Shown here piece after piece: positions 23,556-33,999 of a stretch of DNA of 64,000 bases. Numbering within the stretch: the first letter of the stretch is position 1; the number at the start of each line of letters is the position of its first letter. The position numbers and the translations under genes are program-made. Origin of the DNA: Sipunculus nudus (taxonomy: Eukaryota; Annelida; Sipuncula; Golfingiida; Sipunculidae); assembly GCA_026874595.1 (NCBI GenBank), contig CM049310.1, forward strand, positions 46,539,058-46,603,057, read 5' to 3'. The notes beneath the pieces are model-generated. The model ran no database searches. It was not told the origin of the DNA and was given only the letters and a program-made list of their open reading frames with translations.

Positions 23556-23930
23556 ACATCACTGCTGAAATTCTGGCATGGGTGTACACAACACACCACC
23601 AGTCTTGTATACAATGAAGTTATAAGAGATATATACATATGCCCAATTTCAGACTGATATATCGAACCCTTCCTGAGAAATAAGCAGGGACACGCACTGT
23701 GCAAAAATTATTGTAGGTGGCACCATCAGTCTTGTATACGACAAAGCTATTCGATATGTATAAATATGCCCAATTTCAGGCTGATATATCAAATTCCTCT
23801 GTAGAAATAAGCAGGCACATACACTGTGCAAAAGTCATTGCAGGTGGCGACACCTGTCTTGTGAGCGAGAAGGCCATCAAAGACACATAGACAGGTCAAA
23901 ATGTCAGGCCAATACATCAAACTTACCTTG
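23556..23930 (-). repeat. Family C repeat, minus orientation
   Basis: Units of about 130 bp ('gtcttgtatac', 'atatgcccaatttcagactgatatatcgaa', 'agaaataagcag', 'cactgtgcaaaaattattgtaggtgg') appear near 23598, 23730 and 23850. They are reverse-complement relatives of the 7.45-7.94 kb units. Confidence 0.55.
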
Positions 23931-23984
23931 AGTCTGATGCATGGCCTGACCATGCTTAGGTGAGAAAGGCAATTGCCCCGAGTA

Positions 23985-24440
23985 AACTGTGACAAATTGC
24001 TAGCACTGAGTGAACTCATGACCTGTTGCATTATCTGATGCAGTGGGCAGTCTGGCAACGCTATAAATAGAATGCAGCTACTGCACTGAGTGAACTCTTA
24101 ATCTATACCTGGCTACACTGAGTGAACTCTTGACCTGTTGCATAATCTGATACAGTTGGCAGTCTGCCAAAGCTATAAATAGATCCAGACTGACCTATAG
24201 CACGTTGCCAAATCTGAAATAGTAGCCACATTATTGCACAAGCTTACAGATTGGCTCCAAATGCAGCCCTGAGGGGCATGACACACATGAGGTGATCACA
24301 TGATCCTCATGAGGTGATCACATGCTACCTATGAGGAGATCACATGGTGCCCATGTGCCCATGAACTCTTGACCTGTATCTGGCTGCACTGAATGAACTC
24401 TTGATCTGTTGCCAAATCTGAAACAGTTGGCAGTTTCTCA
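23985..24440 (+). repeat. Short tandem array (CACTGAGTGAACTC unit) with embedded TGATCA triplet
   Basis: The phrase CACTGAGTGAACTCTTGACC with 'gttgcataatctgatacagttggcagtctgcc...gctataaatag' recurs at about 24005, 24093, 24117 and 24387. Inside it, CATGAGGTGATCACATG occurs at 24286-24302 and 24308-24324, with a one-base variant at 24330-24346. Confidence 0.6.
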
Positions 24441-25409
24441 GCCTATTTTGAGATACAGACACAATCACGGCCTGCTGGTAAATCTGTTTACACATAATGA
24501 AAGCTAAAATGCTTTTTTTGAAGCTGACATATTCATTAACTTTTTATCAAAATATCTAGAATAATAACAGATGCAGTCCTTTCATTGTTAACGGTCCAAT
24601 AATTCTACCAGCAAGGGACCCAGTAAAGTTTTGAGATACTGTGATGCATATGAAAAAAATTACAGATGGACAGGCAAGTGGGCAGAATGGACTTGTACCT
24701 TTATTTTACTTTCAAGGAATAATGCATTTAAGTTTATATATAAGCCTTTTTTTAGCATATCCACTTTTTCCATTAATAGTTTTTATCTGATTCATTTTTC
24801 TATATACAATTTTTATGAAATTGTGTTATCTTCAAGATTTTACTTGAAACACTATTGAAAAGTTTAGCACATTGGAGGTTTCAATACATGCTTAATTTTA
24901 ATCACCGGAATAAAATAAAAGATTCAGTAAATTTGATAAAATGAAAACATCAAAACAATAAAAACAAATAAAGTATATACACTGTTGGTTGAATGAGGGA
25001 CAAACAATATCATTGTGCTAATTACTATCTCAGCTATAATTTATGACTGGAATAAATAGTCAATTTCACACCTGGTGAAGTTTTTACTCTTCTGAGGTAA
25101 GGAATTACTTATCTGATGAATATCCACACTTTCATAGCAAATACACCACTTTGTGGACACAAATAAATGTGCACTTTAATCATTATAACCCTGGTGGTAC
25201 AATCTAAAATTTAGCATAGCCAAGAATAACAATGAATAAAATACAAAAAATTGTAACATTCATCTAGTAAATGCACCATCCGAGAAGGGGGGAGTGCAGG
25301 GCAGAGGGGAAGCCTGCTAGTAGTGGCCAAGCTGAGCAAAGGCAAGCTGCCTTGGGTTGGTTACATTATTCAAGTGAAGGCTGTACTACCAGGTGGACTA
25401 GATGTAAAC
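24441..25409. other. No gene seen; AT-rich DNA
   Basis: There is no recognisable domain. The 75-codon frame at 24631-24858 is Phe/Ile/Ser-rich low-complexity sequence. A G-rich stretch at 25286-25350 leads into the family E copy. Confidence 0.4.
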
Positions 25410-26120
25410 AACACTTGACATAATGTATGAAAACTTGAATAAAAGCTACACCTTTCAATCAATTCCTTTGAAATTTCAGGTTTTAAAAGATTATATCCTT
25501 ATGTATATATGCTGTGAAAATTAAATCAACAGTGCTTACAGGGAAAAAACGTGCCGTTGCCAAAGTTGGACAAAATTTAGGGATTGATTTTTTTTTTATT
25601 CTAATAACTTGAAAAATTTGCAAAATTCAAATCTAATTTTGGGAAAACAATTGAATCTTAAATAAATAGTTATATTCCTGAAAAAAAGTCTCCAGCTTCA
25701 GCAATTCTCATGTTAAGTGGGTAAATATATTTCTGAATTTTTTAAAAATTGCATTATATTTGGGCATATTTCTTCAAAACAATACGCAATACTGATCTCA
25801 TTTTTGGTATGTTCATAGAAATTTAATGGAAGAATATAAATTCTAAATATGATCAATAAAAGATCAGTGGTTTTGAAATTAGGCAACCTTGAAGTGTTAC
25901 AACGGCTTTTCTATGGAAAATGGAGGTTTTTCCTTAATTTCTCAAAGGAACATAGTCCTAGTGACCCAATTTTCGGTATGATAGGAGATTTTGGGGACAT
26001 CTAGTAGTATGCAAAATTTTGGACTCGTAGCTCCAACGGTTTCAAAACGTGCCCTGTTAACGGACGGACGAACAAAGGACCACGACTATACCTCAGATGA
26101 CTTAGTCAGCTGAGCTAAAA
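25410..26120 (-). repeat. Family E repeat, minus orientation, with intact hairpin end
   Basis: It runs from 'gaaaacttgaataaaagcta' through 'aaaacgtgccgttgccaaagttgg' and 'cggtttcaaaacgtgccctg' to an ACGGACGG tract and the terminal inverted repeat (arms 26090-26102 and 26104-26116, one mismatch), followed by CTAAAA. It has no coding capacity. Confidence 0.75.
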
Positions 26121-26239
26121 ATCATTAAAGTTAACTTGAACAAAGGCCACCTAAGAATAATTTTTGTGCAATTTTACAGAAGTTATTATTGAAACAATAA
26201 TTTTGTGAAGAACACTATTGCAGTCCTCAGTTTAAAATA

Positions 26240-27428
26240 GACATAATAATGGCCATAAGACCAACTTAAGCTTTTCATGACTCAACCAAAAATCATCAAA
26301 CTCAATCTATTCTGATATGATTGACTGAACCGTGTCCTAGGATAATTCTTTTGAAAAATTGAACGATTCAACTTGACAACTTAAACATTTTAAGCTGAAA
26401 GAGGCTAAAATTATGAGGTTTTTGCTTATAAAAAAACAGGTCAAATTTCATTCTTTGGAACCATAAGAGACAATTATTATAAGAACATTTCAGGGGATTA
26501 TTCTTGTAAAATATTAAACAAATTGGCTTCGGTGGCATCAGTCAAAAAACGTTTTGCAGGTTTATAACTCATATAGGAAAATACAGCAAAATGGCTAAGT
26601 TAAGCTTCCCATAACTCAGCCAAAAATCACTGAACCAAAACATTTGAACAAACTTGAATTATCAACATCTAAGGATAATTAATGTGTGAGATTTACGAAT
26701 TTGGCCCAGTGGTTTTTGAGAAGAAGATCTTTGTAGCCACTGAGCTAAAATGGGCTGTTATGGCATATGACTAAATTCAGCTTCCCATAACTCAGCCAAA
26801 AGCACTGAACTAAGACCAATTGAACAAACTTCAGAAAGCACTATCCTAGGATCATTTCTGTGAGATATTTAACAATTTGGCCATATGATTTCAGAGATGT
26901 TTTTTGTAGCCATCAGTATGAATCGGGCACTGATGACCCCGTACAAAAAAGGCTGATGCAGGTGGCCCCACCAATATCTCAATTTCAGATAAAACTCATG
27001 TGACCAAAATTGGCATAAAATTTGGTGATGATAGCTCCAGCCGTTTCTGAGATTGTAATTTTAGTATGCTTTTTTGGACAGATGACTAAGTTCAACTTCC
27101 TGTAATTCGGCCAAAAATCACCGAACTTAAACCAATCGAACAAACTTGAGAGAGATTGTTCCAGTAATCATTTTTGTGACATATTGGACAATTTGGCTGA
27201 ACAGTTTCGGAGAAGAAGATTTTTAAAGCCTTTTTAGCCTTTTCCCTATAAAATCTAAGAAAATGCAGTTAGCCAAAAAATAAGCCAAATCAGAAAGAGT
27301 TTTTTAGATTGCTATTTTTTGCATTAAATTTTGTGATGCTAACCCTTGCCGTTTTCAAGATAGTATGGGTTAACGTACAGACTACGGACGACGCCACACC
27401 ATCGCATAAGCTTACAGGTTCGCTAAAA
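26240..27428 (-). repeat. Family D repeat with four internal units, minus orientation
   Basis: Internal units containing 'ttcccataactcagccaaaaatcactgaac' and 'ctaggataatt..tgtgagat..caatttggc' recur near 26265, 26590, 26770 and 27085. The far end reads 'acgacgccacaccatcgcataagcttacaggttcgct', the reverse complement of the family D start at 4578. It is noncoding. Confidence 0.65.
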
Positions 27429-28515
27429 GTTAACTGCAAAATGAAGATTTCTCATATTGGAATGCAATAAAAAGGTAACACCATAATTGATTATTATAAC
27501 AGCTAGTGTAATAACTTACAGCAATTGTACTAACAAACATAAACACATGGTTAAAAGTTTAGGGGCCAACATGAGATCCGCATGTGTATTTCTTTTTTTT
27601 TTTTTTTTGCATGATTCTGTATTTTGTTAAGAAACCAGTCGCCCTGATGTATATTTCTTTTTCTCTCATGAACTCATATTAATAAGTAAATAAAACATTT
27701 ATTTTCAATGTAAAAAACAAAAGGACAATGAATGGTATGTTAAGGTTTTTCCTGGTGAAAAAAAAATATACATCTATTTGAATTTTGTTTCTCTGCCTCA
27801 CAAAATTATGAATGACCGGGGAAGCAGACACTAGACTGAAATCATCAGTGTTTATCAATCTCTGGCCATAAACATCTGAAGTCTATTCATTCCCAGTCAT
27901 CATATTATGGCACAATTTCAGCACAAGGTATTTTGAAAAAAAAATACAGTCCTGGTGGGCCTGAGAAACCCGCAAAAATAGGCCCTGCTGAATTATAACT
28001 TTTCAAATAAAGTATGAACCCCAATGCAACATACAGTTGATTGGCAAATACATGCATGGGTGCAAAGTAAACTTTAGCTTGTTTGTCTGCAAAGAATTAT
28101 AGTTTTAAAGATGAAGATTTATTAATGTCATTATGCATCATTCCAGTATAGTAAGACTGCCTATTCTTTTGGTGAGAGTGAATTGGGGCTTAAGTTTTTG
28201 TTACACAATTTTCAATTGCGTATTTGATTGGGGTTAGCCTTCCGGTGAGAAGGCTAATACAGCATGCAAGCTTTTAAACAGATTAGTACGACCACATGTA
28301 TTATACACCAAGACGTGTTTTGTACATTATGTATTTGGAGGCAAGCAAGGCCGGATAAGGAAACGCAGGGGGTAAAGTGTATGCATGTATCGCACATATT
28401 CCCTAAACATAGGTTACAGTATAATTCATGACGCGTTTTTCCTGGAATGGCAATGTACACTAACCTAGGATAGGGTTGCAAACATGCCATAGATTCGAAA
28501 CCATGGCTGGACCCA
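27429..28515. other. No gene seen; AT-rich DNA
   Basis: A T-tract lies at 27592-27609. I found no domain or splice-consistent frame. The 28254-28490 minus-strand frame (78 codons, Cys-rich) is not recognised and ends next to the minisatellite. Confidence 0.35.
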
Positions 28516-28992
28516 AAAGACCTTAGTTGCTGACTGGGGGAGAGACCTTAGTTGCTGGTGGAACTGGCAGTCCGACAGGACACACCTTAGTTGGTCGTTT
28601 GACTGGCGGCCAGGGATGAGGATAGACCTTAATTGCTTATTGGACTGGCGATCGTACAGTAGTAGAATCAATTGATCTGACAGGTTGAGAGACCGTATTG
28701 CTTGGTTGAACTGGCGATCTGACGGGAGACACCATATTGGCGGATGATTGAACTGGCGATCCGACAGGAGGAGAAACCATATTAGCTGTTTGAAAAGGCG
28801 ATCTGACAGCAGAAACCATAGTGGCTGGTTTAAATAGCGATCCGACAGAGGAGAAACATATTAGCTGGTTCAACTGGCAATCCGACAGAGGAGAAACCTA
28901 TTTGGCTGGTTGAAGTGGCAATCTGACAGGAGGAGAAACCATATTGGTTGGTTGAACTGGCGACCCGACAGAGGAGAAACCATATTGGCTGA
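28516..28992 (+). repeat. 42-46 bp minisatellite, about ten copies
   Basis: The unit contains GGTTGAACTGGCGATCCGAC and AGGAGAAACCATATTGGCT. The first copies are more diverged ('accttagttgctgg') and the last four are the most uniform. Because unit length is often a multiple of three, part of it is open on the minus strand (VRSPVQPSN, VGSPVQSSA, VRSPFQTAN), but the frame is not kept across the array. Confidence 0.85.
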
Positions 28993-29149
28993 GAGAGAGA
29001 GACTGATTTAAACAGTCATAAAAGTTTAATCTGTGTTAATCTGTGATAAACATATTAAATGATTTTCAATAGACTGGCTTTCATTTAAGTTTCCGAGACA
29101 GTGCAGAATTGATTGACTGTCCTAAAGATACAGCGATCTGTCAAGGAAG

Positions 29150-29590
29150 ATTTAACAGAATTTGACAGAATTAGTCAATTCTTCATATAACTTCATATAA
29201 CACAAAAGAAAAAATATACGTGGAGATGTATAAATTTCTCAAAAATAGAGAAAAAAAATTCGTAAAAATTTGAAAAAAAAAATACAGATGGCGCCACCAG
29301 TCTGCAGAAACTGATGGTACTCTCTATGATCAATATAAATGCAAAGAATCATGGTGATCAATGCATTAGTTGTTCAGATACTTGAGCTTTTATATCAATT
29401 TTTTCATTATTCGGGGGGGGGGGGGTTATTTCGGAGCCTCATAGCTTGAAGAATATGGGTAACAGAGACCTTATTCCAGGTCTCCAAGGAGATTTCTTAT
29501 GGACCGCTTTGGATGTAAAGTAAGAAGGGACAAAGGGGACAAAGAGTGATCGTTATAGCTCAGATGACTTACAGTCAGCTGAGCTAAAAA
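29150..29590 (-). repeat. Family A single unit, minus orientation, intact hairpin end
   Basis: The reverse complement of the family A core ('gatggcgccaccagtctgcagaaactgatg', 'aatcatggtgatcaatgcattagttgttcagata', G-tract 29414-29426, 'catagcttgaagaatatgggtaacagagacc') leads to the inverted repeat TAGCTCAGATGACT / AGTCAGCTGAGCTA (29556-29569, 29573-29586). Only one unit is present, so it probably shows the ancestral non-amplified form. Confidence 0.8.
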
Positions 29591-31430
29591 TGAAGAAAAA
29601 CTGGAGGTAAAAAATGCCATTCAGTCGTAAATGATATACCAGTAATCCTGCAGTTCTAACAAATCAAAAAGTCGTGGTTCCTATCAAATATCGATCGAGT
29701 TCAAATCTTCATGATCTTGTAGTTTATGAACTTATATACACGGTTCTGTCTAACATGAAGTCTTCACATTTATTTAGCATAAAATTACTATCGCAAACAA
29801 AACACACCCCATGCACACGTTTTGAACATCATCCTTAGTAACACAATGAAACAAGACATCTCAGAAATTGAATGTTTTACCGGTATTATTCTGATACAAT
29901 ATACAAGATTCAGACAACACATTATACAGAAATATAGTTAGATTACGAATACAAAATGTTTTATTTTCAAGCAATGGATTGTCAAATTGCTGTATTTGGC
30001 GTGAATAATATCCCCTACCCTGGCGCCACCTGTCGCTAACCGTGCGTATTATATATCCCGGCTATTCTGAGTGCAAAACCACCAGTTCATCCGAACAAAA
30101 TGATGAGTTGATTTTTACAAAATGCCGTGACATTTTATATGGCCACCAGTGAAACCTCTACCGGAGCCAATATCCTCTGTCCATGGCCCGGTTTCCATGC
30201 ACACGTCGCAATTTCGATACGAAAAACGTTCGGCTGTACAGGTCAATATATAACATATCCCAAACAGATTAATACAGATTTCCGCAACCGTCTACACAAT
30301 AATTGATGACATATGATAATGGTGTTTCAGTTATGCAAACTAAAGACTTGGGCGAATTTAACTGAAACAAGGGACCTATGGGTCACGACGCTCAGCTGTT
30401 ATATATGATAAAAAAATATTATTTAGAAATGAGGCACATGCTGGTTTGGTGTGGAAATAAATATAAGCTTTATTATGAGTTGTTGGTGTTTAGCTTATGT
30501 ATGAATATGATATTATCTTTGGAGACAGGGAAGAGGATTGATTTCATTTATTTTATTAACAAATGGAGTACTATTGTCACACAGATTTTGACTTGGCCAT
30601 ATAACTTATAAGCAGAACATATGATATAAGAGTTTAACTATTTATTAAAAAAAAATTACAAATATTGTCCCAAATATAATTTTTATTAAAAATAATAAGA
30701 GAATCTTATGATTTTTTAAAATTAAATATAACTGAAATGATTATTAAAATAATATTAAGAATATATTCATGAATGCATTCATGAATACATTTTGAAAGTA
30801 TTTGCACTGGTATTCATATACTTTCATTTTTACCTGAATTCCAATTCTTTATGCAAGACATTTTATAATGGAGTACATATTCATATTCGTATTTAAATAC
30901 AATTGCAAAGTTTTCCCACCATTACTGGCATTTATTCAGTTTTCACCAAACAATTATGTTGAGAATCCAGAATATACAAAATTCACACATTTAAATTATG
31001 ATCAAAAGTACCTGGTTTTATGGCTTTTATTTATATTAAAAAAAAAAAAATGTAATATATTCATTTTGGACTAATTTCACATCTATGTACACACTAGACA
31101 CAGTAGGAATCTAGATAAATAATATCAACTGCATCTTTGTCTATCATTAATTTCCTTCATATGATCCCTAATGATTAGTAATGAATAATATGATTTACTT
31201 TTTTATCATTAAAATTGAACTGAAAAATACCATAGGTGACTGCATGGTGTTATTTGGAGTACATGACATTCTATCCATCGATACAAGATTCTTTTATCAT
31301 CAGTAACTGCAAGTTGATTTCCTGTTATTATAAACTAACAAATTCTTTTTTATTTTTCTTTAATTTGTTATTAAAAAACAATAAAAATTTATTAATTTAT
31401 TGTTAATTGTTATGTTGTTGGTTAAAACTA
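29591..31430. other. No gene seen; AT-rich DNA
   Basis: There is a lone 'ctggcgccacctgtcgctaac' at about 30020 with no surrounding family A or B sequence. The open frames at 30378 and 30868 are low-complexity and unrecognised. Confidence 0.35.
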
Positions 31431-32200
31431 CCAGATGAGTTGGGTTGGACACCTGGATCAACTGTGGCTGGCCATAAGCTGCCTACCTGCAACAGTGTAT
31501 GGCTCGCCTCAAGCATGCATAATTTGCTGAAAGTTCAACAAGGTCAACATACAGGTGACTCAAGAGGGGCTGGAGAGAGTTAAGGTCTGACATGGTCTCA
31601 TAAAAACATTAATAAAAGCTACAATTTTTGGCCAATTTCTTTCAGCTTTCTAAACTAAAACACTGAAATCCTTGTGTGCATGATATGAAAATTATATCAA
31701 CCGTGCTCACAGGAAACAAATGTGCCATGGTCAAAGTTGGGCAAAATTTAAGGTACTAATTTTATATTTATACTAATAACATATAAAATTTGAAAAATTC
31801 AGGACTAATTTGGGGTATTCAATTGAATCTTGATTAAATAATGTTACATCCCTGGCAAAAAAACTCTAGCTTCAGCAATCCCCTTGTTAAGGGAGTAAAT
31901 ATATTTCTTTACATAGTGCATTATGTTTGAGCCCATAACTTAAAACAATTACGCAATACTGACATCATTTCTGGCATATGCATAGAGAATGTATAGAAAA
32001 ATATGTATATTATATATGATTAAAGTCACATCAGTGGTTTTGATATTAGGCAGTCTTGAAGTGTAACAATGGGTTTTTAATGGAAAAATGAAGTTTTTCA
32101 TTAATATCTCAAAGGTATTAAGTCCTAGTGACCAAATTCTTGGCATGGTAGGGAATTTTGGAGACATCTAATTGTATGCCAAATTTTAGGAACAGAGAGC
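31431..32200 (-). repeat. Family E repeat, minus orientation, hairpin end missing
   Basis: It carries 'cataaaaacattaataaaagctac', 'caaatgtgccatggtcaaagttgggcaaaattta' and 'tcctagtgaccaaattcttggcatggtagg'. It stops at about 32190, before the ACGG tract and hairpin, and abuts the next copy. Confidence 0.65.
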
Positions 32201-32254
32201 TGAAGCTGGGGAGCTGAGCTCTTGCAAACTGCATAACACTAGCTTGATGTAAAC

Positions 32255-33006
32255 AATTTGTTACATGGTGCTTGAAAACTTGAATAAAATCTACAGTTTT
32301 TGATCAACTGGTTTCAAATTTTTGGTGTTAACAGACAAAATGCTAACAAAAACATCCTGAGAAAATTAAATCCACAGTACTTACAGTAAAAAAAACGTGC
32401 CATGGTCAAAGTTGGGCAAAATTTAAGGTACCAATTTTTTATTTTTGTTAATATTTTAAAAAATTTAAAAGATTTTGATCTAATTTTGGGTATACAATTT
32501 AATTTTGATAAATTAAAGTTATATTACTGGAAAAAAAGTCCATAGCTTTAACAAGTTTTGTGTTAAGTGATCAAATATCTTTCCTGATTTTTTACAAAAT
32601 GCATTATGTTTGGGCCCATAACTTTTTTAAATTATATAATACAGACATAATTTCTGGCATGTACATAGGAACTATATAGAAGAATATTTATGGTAAATAT
32701 GAGGGAAAACAGATGAGTGGTTTTGATATTAGGCAGTCCTGAAATGTGAAAATAGGTTTTTAATAAAAAATTGAGGTTTTTCCTTAATTTCTCAAAGGAA
32801 CGAAGTCGCAAAGACCCAGTTTTCGGCTTGGTAGGAGATCTTGGGGACATCTAACATTATGCTGAATTTTGGATTCCTAGGTCTTACGGTTTCAAAACGT
32901 GCCACATCTACGGACGGACAGACGGACGGACGGACGGACAGACGGACGGACGACGGACAATGGACCACGACTATAGCTCAGATGACTTATAGTCAGCTGA
33001 GCTAAA
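32255..33006 (-). repeat. Family E repeat, minus orientation, complete hairpin end
   Basis: The full family E order ends with the ACGG/ACAG microsatellite (32909-32959), 'accacgactatagctcagatgac' and the best-preserved inverted repeat: TAGCTCAGATGACT (32974-32987), loop TAT, AGTCAGCTGAGCTA (32991-33004), one mismatch. Confidence 0.8.
32909..32959 (+). repeat. (ACGG/ACAG)n, i.e. GTCY microsatellite
   Basis: About twelve ACGG or ACAG tetramers in a row, directly inside the hairpin end of a family E copy. Shorter versions lie at the same relative position in the other family A and E copies. Confidence 0.9.
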
Positions 33007-33373
33007 AAGTATCTCAAATATACGTACATGGTCGAGTCGCATTTTCCATAAGTCTTGCACGTATGCTCAGATTCGCCTGCAAGTTAGACCCATGAACAAG
33101 CAAGTGTTCAACTATATAATAGTAAATGGGAACTCTTCTTCTCGGACATGAAATTATTATTCACATATTACAGAGGAATCTAAGTTTCTATTATAATTGT
33201 ATTCAATCAAATTACTTGCGTACCCTGGCTTACATTGCTCATCGAGAAACCCGTACTGTGCATAATCGTGATCTCAAGAGTATTACTCCGGTGGTTAGGG
33301 ATTATGGGTAAAGAAATCCTTTCCCCAAAATTACACTGGGGCTTCTAAAGACACCAGCAGCGTACGAATAATG

Positions 33374-33973
33374 TTAAGAGAGAGTAGGTAATATAGTCCG
33401 CTGAATCATGTCGGCAAAGAACTGCTTCAAGGAAATTATGAATATAGGTGTTTTTGCAGTAATGATTTCATTGATATTTTGTAAGCATGTGCAATGTAAA
33501 CAGGTGTTTCTTTGAACTGTGACAAATTTCGATTTTGGAGTTTGACAGTTGAGACAAGCAGTCTCATGGGTCATGCAATTCCTAACTGGTAGGTTTGTTT
33601 TGAATAAAACAGCCTCTGTCGAAAGAGTTCCGAGAAACTGAGATAAGTGGCGACCTCTGTTAGAAATTTTACAAACTACCTGCCACAAGAGGGTTAACAG
33701 GATTCCAATGGAATTCCTTGGAAATTCTTGAATATTCAAAGAAGTTTCAGGATAAAACAACACGTTCATGGGACTCCTTGCTAACAGTAGATCATAACGA
33801 TTAAATATATTAATGTAACTGACTGACTTCCGTTTTGCAGTGTAGCGAAGATGTCCAAGGTGGCTGAGAACATAGGGTTGACTTCTAAAGCTTGAAATTG
33901 CATAAAAAAGCGACATATTAGATCTGGGCGGGGCAAAGCACTTCAAACTAACCATTAACAAAAGTGTCTTCAC
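33374..33973 (-). CDS. Unrecognised 199-codon ORF
   Basis: This is the longest uninterrupted frame outside the NR5B gene and the retrotransposon. It starts MKTLLLMVSLKCFAPPRSNM, a mildly hydrophobic N-terminus, and has a Cys-rich C-terminal third (CMTHETACLNCQTP, RNTCLHCTCLQ). I see no known domain. The length exceeds what is expected by chance in DNA this AT-rich, but codon choice is not obviously biased and no splice sites or polyadenylation context support it. It could be a lineage-specific gene, an exon, or an old element fragment. Confidence 0.25.
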   Translation of the reverse strand: MKTLLLMVSLKCFAPPRSNMSLFYAISSFRSQPYVLSHLGHLRYTAKRKSVSYINIFNRYDLLLARSPMNVLFYPETSLNIQEFPRNSIGILLTLLWQVVCKISNRGRHLSQFLGTLSTEAVLFKTNLPVRNCMTHETACLNCQTPKSKFVTVQRNTCLHCTCLQNINEIITAKTPIFIISLKQFFADMIQRTILPTLS

Positions 33974-33999
33974 GCCTCGGGTAAAACAAATGCTTGAAA

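Noticed and set aside
28465-28873. VRSPVQ-repeat protein on the minus strand
   Set aside because: The frame comes from the 42-46 bp minisatellite and is not kept across the array.
32909-32959. CRISPR-like array
   Set aside because: It is a tetranucleotide microsatellite with no spacers, in an animal genome; none of the tandem arrays here has unique spacers.
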